Below, piece after piece: positions 35,901 to 42,544 of a stretch of 64,000 bases of DNA. The position numbers were made by a program, and so were the translations under genes. The notes beneath the pieces were generated by a model that was not told the DNA's origin, did not search any database, and worked only from the letters and a program-made list of their open reading frames with translations. Numbering within the stretch: position 1 is the stretch's first letter; every line of letters begins with the position of its first letter. The DNA comes from Callorhinus ursinus (taxonomy: Eukaryota > Chordata > Mammalia > Carnivora > Otariidae), in NCBI RefSeq assembly GCF_003265705.1, contig NW_020312867.1, forward strand, positions 1,546,600 to 1,610,599, read 5' to 3'.

Positions 35901-38567
35901 TATAAAAGGCTGGAATGTGTCTCTCTCGGTTCACTGTTATAGCAAAGCCTGCTGCAACACACACATAGTAGGTGCTCAAAAATATCTGTTGAATGAATAG
36001 GTGTATAAAATTCTGTAGAAGACATTTGGGGGTTTTCTTCCCACTACCCACACCCCCTTCTCATGGTACTAGAGCTGCCTTTTTACTTTGGGGGAACCCC
36101 CCTCACATCTACTCTCTGTCACTCCAAAGAAAGTTGACTTCACCTCCACCTTCACGGGGTGGAGCTTTGGACTCAGGCGCAAGCTAGTTAGTGGAGGGTA
36201 TTCCCTGGCCACAGTGATTGGTTCAGGGATGTGTACATAACCAAAGATGGGACAATCACAGGGAATCTTAGGGGTTTTGCTTGAATTGCAAGGGAAAAGT
36301 GCTCTCCTTCCACAGGATTCTCAGTGCTGAGGAAAGGCTAGTAGCCATCTTGCATCTTCAAGGGGACCCCCTACCTGAGAACTGGACCTTCGCAAGGGAA
36401 GAGATGCTGAAAAGTGGCAAGGCAAAAAGAGCGTCCAATGACATTTGGGGCTTACCTCAAGCTGAACCTGAAGCCAGACTATTCCAGAGACGTCTCAAGC
36501 ATGTAAGCCAATAAATTCTGTCTTGGGCCATTTTAGATTAGGCTTCCTGTCCTTGAAAACAGCCCCCCGCCCAAATCCTATTGTTATATGGGCCTAGCAC
36601 AGAGTTTGGGGGTTCATGACTCATTCCCCGTGCCTTGGGAGTCATGGTGAGTACCTTCTGTGGCCTCCTCCACACTCAGCTTGGGGGATTATATCCCCTT
36701 GGGGTGGTGTCAACACTAGTTTGTGGACCTTAACCTCTCTGAGTTTAGGAGTTTGGGGCTCTGTGGTTTAGGTCTTGGTGGCCCCAGACACCACAAGTTC
36801 TGTACGCTAAGGATTGAGCTCCGCAGGCCTTACCTGTAGAAGCTATAATGTCCTTTCCCGAGATGTTTGATCTTGAAGCTTCCCGAGAAGTCCGGGATCT
36901 TGATCTTCTCCAGCTCCTTCTGCAGCACGGCCACTCCTTGCTGGCAGGCTGAAGGGTGAGAACAGGGGTGATGGTCAGAGGCTCAGCCTGTCCCTGTCCA
37001 TACCAGGGGTCAGTGAGGGTTTTCTGTAAAGGCTCAGATAGCAAATATCTTTGGCTTTGTGGCTCATACTGTCTTTGTCACACCCACTCTGCTCTGCTGT
37101 GATTGTCGGAAAGCAACCACAGACAATATGTAAATGGATGGGTGTGGCTATGTTCCAATAAAACTTTATTGATGGGACACTAAAATCTGAATTTCATATA
37201 ACTTGCACGTCATGACATATTATTCTTTTGATTTTTTTCCAACCATTTAAAAATCTAAGATGTAAATGCCATTCTTAGTTCAATGGGCCATACAAAAACA
37301 CGTGGTGGGACAGATTTGGCCTGAGGGCTGTCGTTTGCCAATCCCTGGTCTAAAATATCACCTTAAACACCCAGTCATGTGTCCTGTGAGTCTTTCTGGA
37401 ACACTGACTCTGCACCTCCCTTGGCGCTATGCCCTCACGGGTAAGCCACCTCTTTGACTTTTGGCTTCACTCTCCGCAGGATCTTAGTGCCATTCTTTTT
37501 TTTTTTTTTTTTTTTTTTTTTTTGGCGACTCTGCCAGGACTCGAACCTCTGCTTGGGCCATTCCTGCTACCTACAAGACCCTCCCCTCCCACCTTCACCT
37601 GGTCAACTTCCCGTCCGCTCTATCATCACTTCCCCCAGGAACCTGCTCGGAGCCAGCAGACAAGAGCAATCCGCCTTGTCATCATTCTCATAATGCATCT
37701 CCTTTGGAGGCCCCGTTACTTCCCAGTCCCTCCTCCAAGCTTCAGTTTGCTCATCTGTAAATTGTTGCTAGTTAACAATATGTCCCACCCAGGGTTGACA
37801 TAAAGATGAAAGGAGATGGGGTATGTAAAGCGCCTGGCCCAGATCTGAGCGGGTCAGCATGGGGCTGTTCCAGGCCACGCTTTCCTAGGTCTGGGCCTGG
37901 GTGAGTGGCCTGGAGGGAGCCTCTCTGGGGCATCCAGATGGGTCATGTGCACAGTATGGCTGTGCCAAGCCCCTACCCTGGAGGAGACCTTGAAGAAGGC
38001 TCTCCTCATTCTCCCCTTCCTCATCACTCAGCCTCCTCACAGGGCCTGGGCTCTGCCCATGCTGGAGACTGAGCCAGGGATCTCGAGGCAGATGGTAAGA
38101 CTGAGAACCAGCTCTGGAGGGAAGAGAAGGGCCTAGAAGCCCGAGTTGGCAGCTGGGTAGAGAGAGGGAAGGGACCGCAAGGACCCTCGGGGGCCTGAGC
38201 GCTGGACTTGGAGTCCTCCAGACCAACACTCTGATCCCAGCACTGCCACCTTGCAGCTCTGTGACCTTGGGCAACTCACCTAGTCTCAGTTTCTTCATCT
38301 ATACGATGGGGGTAAGAGGGCCTCCTTTGAGGAGCAGTGAGCAGGCTATGCACTGGAATTAAAGGGCTGCACACAGCAGGTGCTCAATAAGTGCTCTTTA
38401 AGGGTGGAAGAGGAGGGAAGGAAAGTCATCTGATTACCATAGTCCAGGCCTTTCTGGGTGATCCTGGCCACGACGCCGGGGTTGGTGGCCGCCATCACAG
38501 CTGTGCCCAGGGTGGCGAGCACCAACAGGGCTGCCCATCTCAGCACGCTGTCAGGTTCTCTGGCCAT
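13830..38567 (-). CDS. BPI: BPI, bactericidal permeability-increasing protein, complete coding gene (15 exons)
   Basis: Secreted or azurophil-granule LPS-binding protein that neutralises endotoxin and permeabilises Gram-negative envelopes. I joined 15 exons: 38438-38567, 36834-36948, 35412-35540, 33834-33995, 32544-32607, 30301-30364, 28576-28667, 25743-25919, 24464-24523, 22872-23039, 21744-21811, 18397-18439, 16475-16538, 15351-15427, 13830-13868. All junctions are GT-AG and phases run on without a stop, giving 483 residues (human 487; the difference is four N-terminal residues). Seen: signal peptide 1-27; mature start [17 protein letters not shown]-terminal BPI domain about 28-200 with Cys162 and Cys202 (the family disulfide); proline-containing linker near 258-270; C-terminal BPI domain to 483, ending [12 protein letters not shown]. 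The best match throughout is BPI rather than LBP or BPIF proteins. Intron 5'-3' order and orientation relative to LBP fit the known locus. Confidence 0.96.
14331..14373. repeat. (GT)n with alternating CG/CA extension
   Basis: tctctgtgtg.. followed by tgcacgcacgcgcacgtgtg: about 37 bases of alternating purine and pyrimidine. Confidence 0.9.
14755..14818. repeat. Polypurine tract (GGA/GGGA-rich)
   Basis: Nearly pure G and A for about 64 bases with a single T (near 14794). Confidence 0.85.
15351..15427 (-). CDS. BPI: BPI exon 14
   Basis: 77 nt, residues 446-471: [20 protein letters not shown] then VLQSHQ. GFPLPLP is the conserved C-terminal motif of the BPI/LBP family. Acceptor TGCAG, donor GTAGGT. 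Confidence 0.94.
16475..16538 (-). CDS. BPI: BPI exon 13
   Basis: 64 nt, residues 425-446: [20 protein letters not shown] then N. Human has VELLQDIMNY here. Acceptor TCCAG, donor GTAAGG. Confidence 0.92.
16902..17114 (+). mobile_element. Can-SINE with perfect 18-bp target duplication, BPI intron 12
   Basis: Element 16920-17096, flanked by aaaaatgtgtgtgcctgg at 16902-16919 and 17097-17114. The identical duplication suggests a fairly recent insertion. Confidence 0.93.
17130..17590 (+). mobile_element. Old LINE-like sequence
   Basis: A-rich text ('ttaagatgcaaggatgctca', 'gaattatctgggggacatgg') resembles the 3' region of ancient LINEs. The family is not certain. Confidence 0.4.
17819..18083. 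repeat. Duplicated block, copy A (BPI intron 12)
   Basis: About 95% identical to 19974-20237 by eye, same orientation. Starts tttttgtcaccacttggtga and ends cactatgttgtgtgc. The content is the 3' part of an LTR-like repeat ('cacctggatccacccttgcc', 'gagccaataaactatcccct'). Confidence 0.93.
18397..18439 (-). CDS. BPI: BPI exon 12
   Basis: 43 nt, residues 410-424, reading [14 protein letters not shown] after the split Arg codon. Acceptor CACAG, donor GTGAGT. The exon is flanked at a distance on both sides by a near-identical 265-bp direct repeat (17819-18083 and 19974-20237). Confidence 0.9.
18695..18815 (+). mobile_element. LTR-like old repeat, 5' part
   Basis: 'ggacccgtgacccatgctgg', 'caatgagagtttgccccaag' and 'gagctgctggtgaccatttt' continue across the L1 into 19979-20170 as one element. 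Confidence 0.6.
18799..19978 (-). mobile_element. Young 5'-truncated carnivore L1, BPI intron 11, with 17-bp target duplication
   Basis: Insert 18816-19961, flanked by tgctggtgaccattttt at 18799-18815 and 19962-19978. On the minus strand it holds an open reading frame of 198 codons (19865-19272), the C-terminal end of ORF2 with the Cys-rich stretch [19 protein letters not shown], then a 3' UTR and an A-rich tail. The insert splits an older LTR-like repeat. Confidence 0.95.
19974..20237. repeat. Duplicated block, copy B (BPI intron 11)
   Basis: Partner of 17819-18083. This copy is continuous with the 5' part of the same old repeat once the L1 is removed, so it is the original and copy A the derivative. 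Confidence 0.93.
20250..20410 (-). repeat. MIR
   Basis: 'cattttacagataaggaaac' and 'acttgcccaaggtcgtacaa' match the MIR core in reverse. Confidence 0.75.
20818..21050. repeat. Pyrimidine-rich (CTCT/TCTG) tract, BPI intron 11
   Basis: Over 200 bases dominated by C and T on the plus strand, with tgtgtgtc interruptions. Confidence 0.85.
21744..21811 (-). CDS. BPI: BPI exon 11
   Basis: 68 nt, residues 388-410: [20 protein letters not shown] then VDR. Contains a sequon NAS. Acceptor TGCAG, donor GTAAGT. Confidence 0.92.
22105..22690. repeat. Degenerate GAAT/TGAA tetranucleotide array, BPI intron 10
   Basis: Scattered gaatgaatga, gaatgaataaatgaataatg, attgaatgaatgaac and tgagtgaatgaac motifs from about 22370 to 22680, with a smaller cattcattcattcagtcatt cluster near 22105-22125. 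Confidence 0.75.
22872..23039 (-). CDS. BPI: BPI exon 10
   Basis: 168 nt, residues 332-387. Reads [20 protein letters not shown], then [20 protein letters not shown] and [16 protein letters not shown]. Two N-glycosylation sequons (NIS, NSS). Acceptor TGCAG, donor GTAAGC. Confidence 0.94.
23110..23420 (+). repeat. L2 LINE fragment, BPI intron 9
   Basis: 'actcctttctgttccccaaa' and 'ttagggatcagctcaaatgt' fit the L2 3' region. Confidence 0.65.
23637..24030 (+). mobile_element. MaLR-type solo LTR, BPI intron 9
   Basis: tgttatggattgaatgtttg start, 'catgtgaggacacagcaaga' middle, 'tggcagcccgagcagactga' end. This is typical of MLT1/MST LTRs. Confidence 0.88.
24464..24523 (-). CDS. BPI: BPI exon 9
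   Basis: 60 nt, residues 312-331: [20 protein letters not shown]. Acceptor TACAG, donor GTAAGA. Confidence 0.93.
25166..25388 (+). mobile_element. Can-SINE, BPI intron 8, with target duplication
   Basis: Element 25180-25373. Flanks actggattggggca and actggatttggggca differ by one T. Confidence 0.92.
25743..25919 (-). CDS. BPI: BPI exon 8 (linker and start of C-terminal domain)
   Basis: 177 nt, residues 253-311. Begins [17 protein letters not shown], a proline-containing linker, then [20 protein letters not shown], the hallmark start of the second BPI domain. The length, 59 codons, equals the human exon. Acceptor CCCAG, donor GTAAAG. Confidence 0.95.
25920..28575. other. BPI intron 7
   Basis: Holds a MIR (about 26090-26210), old LINE-like A-rich sequence (about 26280-27450), a Z-DNA-type tract (27499-27537) and two related old-repeat segments (about 27796-28028 and 28262-28545), each with 'agcaagtgcaagggccc'- or 'gaagtgcaaggccag'-type text. 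Confidence 0.5.
27499..27537. repeat. Alternating purine-pyrimidine tract
   Basis: tgcgtacgcatgtgcacgtg continuing into (GT)n, about 39 bases. Confidence 0.85.
28576..28667 (-). CDS. BPI: BPI exon 7
   Basis: 92 nt, residues 222-252, reading [20 protein letters not shown] and on to DNLDGQLK. Acceptor TCTAG, donor GTGAGA. This is the end of the N-terminal barrel and the start of the central sheet. Confidence 0.93.
29128..29923 (+). mobile_element. Carnivore L1 3' end containing an assembly gap, BPI intron 6
   Basis: Flanked by taaataaatacgggtccc and aaataaatatgggtccc, a near-perfect target duplication. The visible parts are 29146-29192 and 29593-29906, the latter ending 'taacataacaataaaaaatt' and an (AAAT)n tail. 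The same 3' UTR text occurs in the L1s at 18816-19961 and 42562-43140. Confidence 0.93.
29193..29592. other. Assembly gap, exactly 400 N
   Basis: Unknown sequence inside the L1, bordered on the right by aagaagaagaagaagaag. Reading frames across it are meaningless. Confidence 1.
30301..30364 (-). CDS. BPI: BPI exon 6
   Basis: 64 nt, residues 201-222, reading [20 protein letters not shown]. Cys202 is the second cysteine of the conserved disulfide (human mature Cys175). Acceptor TCCAG, donor GTGAGC. Confidence 0.92.
30469..30508. repeat. (GGGA)n/(GGAG)n tract, BPI intron 5
   Basis: About 40 purines: ggagggagggagggaaggga and continuing. Confidence 0.9.
30950..31010 (+). repeat. (CATC)n microsatellite, BPI intron 5
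   Basis: About 14 tetranucleotide units with one early 'cgtc' interruption. Likely polymorphic. Confidence 0.97.
31040..31240 (+). repeat. MIR
   Basis: 'attaagagcttcacctctga', 'ctcagtttactcatttgtaa' and 'aatggggaaaatcatg' match MIR. Confidence 0.8.
31490..31680 (-). repeat. MIR
   Basis: 'attttgcaaatggcgaaact' and 'caaggttacaaagctagtta' match MIR in reverse. Confidence 0.75.
32544..32607 (-). CDS. BPI: BPI exon 5
   Basis: 64 nt, residues 179-200, reading [20 protein letters not shown] then SK. Near-identical to the human segment. Acceptor TTCAG, donor GTAAGA. Ends in phase 0. Confidence 0.94.
32810..33190 (+). repeat. L2 LINE fragment, BPI intron 4
   Basis: 'ccaccacagggcatttgcac', 'tgctgttcctgctg' and 'ttcaaatgtcatttcatcaa' fit L2. 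Confidence 0.7.
33210..33440 (+). repeat. MIR, BPI intron 4
   Basis: 'ctgccttggttttctcctct' and 'gaaaatgggggtagtaatag' match MIR. Confidence 0.75.
33834..33995 (-). CDS. BPI: BPI exon 4
   Basis: 162 nt, residues 125-179. Reads [19 protein letters not shown] and later [19 protein letters not shown]. Cys162 is the conserved partner of the BPI-fold disulfide (human mature Cys135); Cys159 corresponds to the free Cys132 of human BPI. Acceptor TTCAG, donor GTATGA. Confidence 0.94.
34448..34469 (+). repeat. Poly(T) tract, BPI intron 3
   Basis: 22 T in a row, with no recognisable element attached. Confidence 0.95.
34740..35135 (+). mobile_element. Old LTR-like element, BPI intron 3
   Basis: 'cttggccacacgacttactt', 'ggccaatggcatatgagtag' and 'tgttacatagcaatagccaa' resemble ancient ERVL-class LTRs. 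Confidence 0.6.
35412..35540 (-). CDS. BPI: BPI exon 3 (LPS-binding loop)
   Basis: 129 nt, residues 82-125. Contains [19 protein letters not shown] and the basic stretch [11 protein letters not shown] at 114-124, the tip region known in BPI as a heparin/LPS-binding segment. Same length as LBP exon 3. Acceptor ACAG, donor GTGAGT. Confidence 0.94.
36130..36540 (+). mobile_element. Old LTR-like element, BPI intron 2
   Basis: Same general family as the 18695-20170 repeat: 'gagatgctgaaaagtggcaa' and 'catgtaagccaataaattct'. Confidence 0.5.
36834..36948 (-). CDS. BPI: BPI exon 2
   Basis: 115 nt, residues 44-82. Translates to [20 protein letters not shown] and on to GKGHYSFYS. Acceptor TTCAG and donor GTAAGG flank it. 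Same length as LBP exon 2. Cys45 replaces the Ser found at this point in human BPI. Confidence 0.93.
37004..37347. mobile_element. hAT-type nonautonomous DNA transposon (Charlie/MER group), BPI intron 1
   Basis: Terminal caggggt.. and ..atccctg ends form imperfect inverted repeats. The interior 'gttccaataaaactttattg' and 'cagatttggcctgagggctg' is a familiar MER-type sequence. Flanking 8-mers gtccatac / gtctaaaa are a decayed duplication. Confidence 0.7.
37496..37548 (-). mobile_element. Retrotransposed tRNA 3'-end fragment (tRNA-Arg-like) with CCA and poly(A)
   Basis: On the minus strand: AGGTTCGAGTCC (T arm), then TGGCAGAGTCG, then CCA and about 27 A. TTCGAGT is the canonical T loop, and CAGAGTCG is the 3' acceptor strand of mammalian tRNA-Arg-TCT. 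The post-transcriptional CCA followed by A tract indicates a reverse-transcribed mature tRNA piece of about 26 nt. Flanks cttagtgccattc (37483-37495) and cttgggccattc (37552-37563) look like an imperfect target duplication. Confidence 0.7.
38200..38335 (+). repeat. MIR, just downstream of BPI exon 1
   Basis: 'ctctgtgaccttgggcaact' and 'ctcagtttcttcatctatac' match MIR. Confidence 0.85.
38438..38567 (-). CDS. BPI: BPI exon 1 (signal peptide and mature N-terminus)
   Basis: Encodes [20 protein letters not shown] and continues to GLDY plus one base (phase 1), followed by donor GTAATC. The hydrophobic core at residues 11-27 is a classical signal peptide; cleavage is expected after AVMAA27, before TNPGVV. 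The start at 38567 is preferred over the in-frame ATG at 38651 because that one lies upstream of the TATA-like box at 38623-38631. The ATG context is favourable (G at -3, G at +4). Confidence 0.93.
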
Positions 38568-38622
38568 GTCTTCGTTCTCCGACGCTGCCAAAGCCTGGAG
38601 GCCTTGGAGGGGAGCCAGGGAT

Positions 38623-38631
38623 CTATAAAGG
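38623..38631 (-). promoter_or_regulatory. BPI: TATA-like box of BPI
   Basis: The minus strand reads CCTTTATAG about 56-64 bases before the ATG. A start site 25-30 bases downstream would fall near 38600 and give a 5' UTR of about 30 bases. The position is inferred from sequence alone. Confidence 0.45.
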
Positions 38632-38667
38632 ACCTGGCTGGGGAAACGCAAGCCAGTTGGATGTAGA

Positions 38668-38697
38668 AAGGAGGAAGGAAATGGGTGGGGGCGGGAG
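38668..38697. promoter_or_regulatory. Possible PU.1/ETS and GC-box sites upstream of BPI
   Basis: The plus strand has gaggaaggaa (38671-38680), which fits the PU.1/ETS core GGAA in a GAGGAA context, followed by a gtgggggcggga GC box. BPI is a myeloid gene, so PU.1 control is plausible, but short motif matches like these are common by chance. Confidence 0.3.
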
Positions 38698-38778
38698 AGG
38701 GGGAGGACTGCTGCCTGTCATGGTTGGAGCCCCAGGGGCAGCCAGAAGGGGAGCCTGGGAGTTGGGAGGGGGACGCGG

Positions 38779-38951
38779 TGTGTGTGGGGGTGTGCCTGTG
38801 AGTGTGTGCCTGCCTGTGGGTGCGCATGTGTGTGTCTATGTGCGTGTATGTGTGTGTGTGTGGTGTGTATGCGGGGGTCGAGTGTGGGATGTGTGTGTAT
38901 GGGGGTGGTGGGGGGGCATGTGTGGGATGTGTGTGTGGTATGTGTGTATAT
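38779..38951. repeat. Degenerate GT-rich minisatellite upstream of the BPI promoter
   Basis: About 170 bases of gtgtgt, gtgtgtctatgtgcgtgtat and gggggt blocks, starting roughly 150 bases upstream of the TATA-like box. Confidence 0.92.
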
Positions 38952-39084
38952 AATAGGATGAGACTTCTGGTTCTGGCATCATTCTCCTCCCTAAGCATTC
39001 CCATGCCCCTCCCTGAGCCCTCACCCAAATCCCTCCACCTAAAAGCTTCACTGAAGCTGGGTCCTGGGTACATCAGGATTTATT

Positions 39085-39400
39085 ACATTTTTCTTTTTTT
39101 CCCCATACTGAGGTATAATGGACACATAAAATTGTATACATTTACAGTATACAACGTGATGATTGCCACAACCAAGCTAATTAACACATCCATCACCTCA
39201 CACAGCTATCATTTTTGTGTGTGGGGGGGAAGACATTTAATCTACTCACTTGGCAAATCCCAAGTATACAATATAGTATTCTTAACTAATACCATGCTGT
39301 ACATTAGATCCCCAGGACTTACTCACTTTACAACTGGAAGTTATATTTTCCTTTCCACTTTTGATATCCTTGATATTTTCCATAGTAAAACATTTTAAAT
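39085..39400 (-). mobile_element. Old L1M fragment, antisense
   Basis: 'actgaggtataatggacaca', 'tacaacgtgatgattgccac' and 'acatccatcacctcacacag' match L1M 3' sequence in reverse. Confidence 0.8.
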
Positions 39401-39429
39401 AACAGGCCCTTTAGCATTTTCTTGTCCTA

Positions 39430-39720
39430 AGAGACAGTAGTGGTAATAATTAAATGCTTGAATTTTGGAGTCCAGTATCTTAGCTGTGGTTTTAAATCAC
39501 AGCTCTGCCACTCTCTGGTGGTTTGACCTTGGTCAAGCCCCTTAACCTCTCTGAAACTCAATTTCCTCTTCTGTAAAGTGGGGATAATCAGAGTACCCTC
39601 CCTCCTTGGATTTCTGTGAAGACAGAAAGGGCTTTAAGCCATGTAAAGCACTTAGCACAATGCCCCCCCCGCCCCCGCATAATAAGCACAGAAATGGTAG
39701 CTATTAACATCTCTCTGACT
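39430..39720 (+). repeat. MIR
   Basis: 'cagctctgccactctctggt', 'ctcaatttcctcttctgtaa' and 'aaagcacttagcacaatgcc' match MIR across its length. Confidence 0.9.
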
Positions 39721-40199
39721 TTAAAAGTAATCCAGGTTCATCAGCCAAAATGTGAGAAAGAACCAAGAGAATAAAAATTGCATGCGATCCCCGGTTCTAG
39801 AGACAAGCAGAGGTGTTTTGTGTCTTTTAGAGTATCCCTTCCCCCAGTTTTGGTAAGCATAGATAGAGTGTGGTTTTTTTTTTTTTTAATAAACAAAAAT
39901 GGGATCACACTGGTCAGTTTTGTCAAGTTCCCCTTTCTCAGTAATCAGTATGTAGTGAATGTTCTCCCCCAGCACTAAATATCCTCCTACACACACCATA
40001 TATCATTGCTTCCTCATCCTACAGTTTTCTTCACCCAGCTTTTGTTTTTGCTCCTTTATACCCCTTCCTTAGACAGATGTGGAACCTGCGGCTTGGAGAG
40101 GGGAAATGTTCTTCCTACAGTCACTCAGCTAGCCGCTAGCAGAGCTGTGACTCAAACGCAGACCCCAGACCGCCAGGAGCGTCCCACTTCAGCCTGAGT

Positions 40200-40480
40200 T
40201 CTTCAGCGCTTCCGGGGGTGGGGGGGTGGGGGGGTACGTAGACACTCCCCACCCCCAATCACGCTTTCCGGTCGGGTCTCTGTCTGCTGGGCCCCTGCCC
40301 TTCCCTTTGCCCGCAGCCTTAAGCCTTGGGTGGGCGGGAACCCCGCCGGGCAGCCAGCTCGGTCTCCATGGTGATGAGAGAAGGGGCGGGGCTGCGGAGG
40401 GGGAGGCCAGCTTCTCTCCTGCTGAGTCCCCATCAGCCCCCTGGCGCCCGGTCTCCCAGACTCTAATTTTATGAAAGTCT
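40200..40480. promoter_or_regulatory. CpG-rich patch with GC box and RFX-like motif
   Basis: About 15 CpG in 280 bases, far denser than the surroundings. Includes aaggggcggggc (GC box, near 40381) and gtctccatggtgatga (40363-40378), which resembles an RFX X-box palindrome. It may be an enhancer or cryptic promoter 1.6 kb upstream of BPI. No exon is recognised. Confidence 0.35.
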
Positions 40481-40629
40481 AATGAAGCCCGCTGAGCAGG
40501 GAGGATGTAAGACCTGAGTTGTTTAGTTTTTGTTTTGTTTTTCTTCCTTCTCTTTGCCCGGTTCTAAAAGGTTCTCCCTTCCTGCCCCCATCCACAACAA
40601 GAATCCTTCTGGCTTGTTTAAGAGTGAAA

Positions 40630-40820
40630 ACAGTGGCCCCGTACAGAACATCTACTGTGTGCCAGACGCTTTACATATATTATCTCCAGGCGTAAAAACA
40701 ACCCTCGAGGGAGGCATGAGAGGGAGGGGTGATTATTCTCCATTTTGGAGTTGAGGAAACTGAGCCATTATGTCCCTGTCAAAGTCACACCGCCTTTCAT
40801 GGAGACAAGACTTCTTCCCC
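40630..40820 (-). repeat. MIR
   Basis: 'catctactgtgtgccagacg', 'attttggagttgaggaaact' and 'aaagtcacaccgcc' match MIR in reverse. Confidence 0.75.
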
Positions 40821-40979
40821 TTACTTGGGGCAGTTCCCAGGAGGACTTGTCACCCCGAGTCCTCACCCTAACTCTACTTTCCTGGGCCCGCCGAGTCAGA
40901 TGTCTGCGCCTGTACAAGGAAGATAGCTCTAGGCAACAGCCAAAACACATAGGTGGATGATTTGTCAAAAAATTAGATT

Positions 40980-41178
40980 TTTAAAAAAGACTTTATTTAT
41001 TTGAGAGAGAGAGAGAGAGAGAGAGAGGGAAAGCACGAACAGGGGGAGGGGCAGAGGGAGAAGCAGGCTCCCCGCTGAGCAAGGAGCCCGATGCCATGCC
41101 AGACTTGAACCCAGGACCCCAGGATCATGACCTGAGCCGAAGGCAGACACTTAACCCACTGAGCCACCCAGGACCCCC
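40980..41178 (-). mobile_element. Can-SINE
   Basis: Poly(T)-like start, (GA)n, 'ccgctgagcaaggagcccga' and 'gagccacccagg' end. Flanked by aaaaattaga / aaaattagg. Confidence 0.93.
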
Positions 41179-42179
41179 CAAAATTAGGTTATCTTACATA
41201 GTTTTGAACACTTGCAGTTCTAACTGCCCCAAATTCCCGAGTCTCCTGGCCCAGTCAGGGGTTGCACCTGTGAGGGTGTCAGTCAGGAAAGGAGCATTAC
41301 GATGGAACTCATGTGACTATGACTTACATTGCCACAAAAACGAAATCTTAAAACCAACTGGCAAGTTTCTGAATAAGTCACCTCCCCCAGCTTCCCTCTG
41401 GTGGCTCATGGCCAGCCAAATCCAGATGAGTCCATCAGTGACCCTCCAGCTTTCTTTTCAGTGCTGCCACTGGCTAAGGAGATGCCCCACTGCTTCAGAT
41501 CTGACTCTCTACTCTGTATGAGTGACAATGTTTTCAACCCAAGTAACAGAAATCCCCAATTTACATTGGCTTCAACAATAAGCACATTATCTCAGAGAAA
41601 TCCAAAGAGAGAGGGCAGATTAAAGTTCTGGCTGTTTCAGCAGCTAGCAGACATTTACCATTTCTCCATCTCTCTGCTCTGTTAACCTAGTGTCTCAGAT
41701 TTAGTCTCACACTGACTCCTTTCATGGCTGTAAGATGGCTGTAGCAGCTCCAGCCATCACAACTAAGCAAGCTTCCTCCAAAGCCTCTTCCTCCTCTGCT
41801 CTTCTTCCTCTTCTTCTTCTTCTTCTTTTTTTTTCTTTTTGGTCTTTTTCTTATTATTGTAAAATAGTTCAAACATATACATAGGAATAGACTACCCGGG
41901 TTTGTAAAATCTTAACATTATGCCATATTTACTTCCTAGACTTTCTTCTAGTTCTATGAATTTTCATATATGTGTAGCTATAGGTAACCAGGACCACATT
42001 AAGGATTAGGATATGTCCATCATCCGTGCACACTCTCTTCTGTTATCCTAGCTCAACATGGCTGAAAGCATAAGGAAAATACAGTATCTCTGCAGGAATT
42101 CTAAGTGGGTCGATCAAGAGTTGGTGAATTCAGGGGCTGGTTTTGTCCATTTTTCTACTCTGTGGTCCTTAGGATGTTG

Positions 42180-42400
42180 ACTTTTCCCAGAGGAAAGTGC
42201 ATTGGGTTTGGAGCTGGTGGACCTGGCTCTATTGTTCCAGCCAGGCTACCCACTCTGTGTGACTCTGATCAAGCTCTTTGACCCTTCTGAAATTTATCCT
42301 TATTTAAAGATGGGGAAATAGTGCCCATTATGTGGTGTGTTCTGGGGATTAAATGAGGTAAAGTGTGAATCAATTTGCACAGAGAAGTTGCTCAGTGCCT
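42180..42400 (+). repeat. MIR
   Basis: 'ggtggacctggctctattgt', 'gtgtgactctgatcaagctc' and 'ggggattaaatgaggtaaag' match MIR. Confidence 0.8.
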
Positions 42401-42544
42401 AGTCTTAATTCAGCTTTCATCACTAACTGGCTGGAGAGTCCTGGAGCCCCCAGGAAAACACACCAGGGGCACCACAAATGGAGCTCTCAGTCCTCTGAGC
42501 TTTGGGTTTGGGCTGGGTATGTGCGCGAGAGAGGAATCCATGGC

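Noticed and set aside
37523..37548. Retroviral primer-binding site (TGGCGACTCTGCCAGGACTC is complementary to a tRNA 3' end)
   Set aside because: A primer-binding site should follow an LTR ending in CA. Here a run of about 27 T precedes it and no LTR is seen, so a tRNA fragment with poly(A) on the minus strand fits better.
38540..39073. Minus-strand 177-codon frame upstream of BPI exon 1
   Set aside because: It is mainly translated GT microsatellite (His/Thr-rich) and overlaps exon 1 out of frame.
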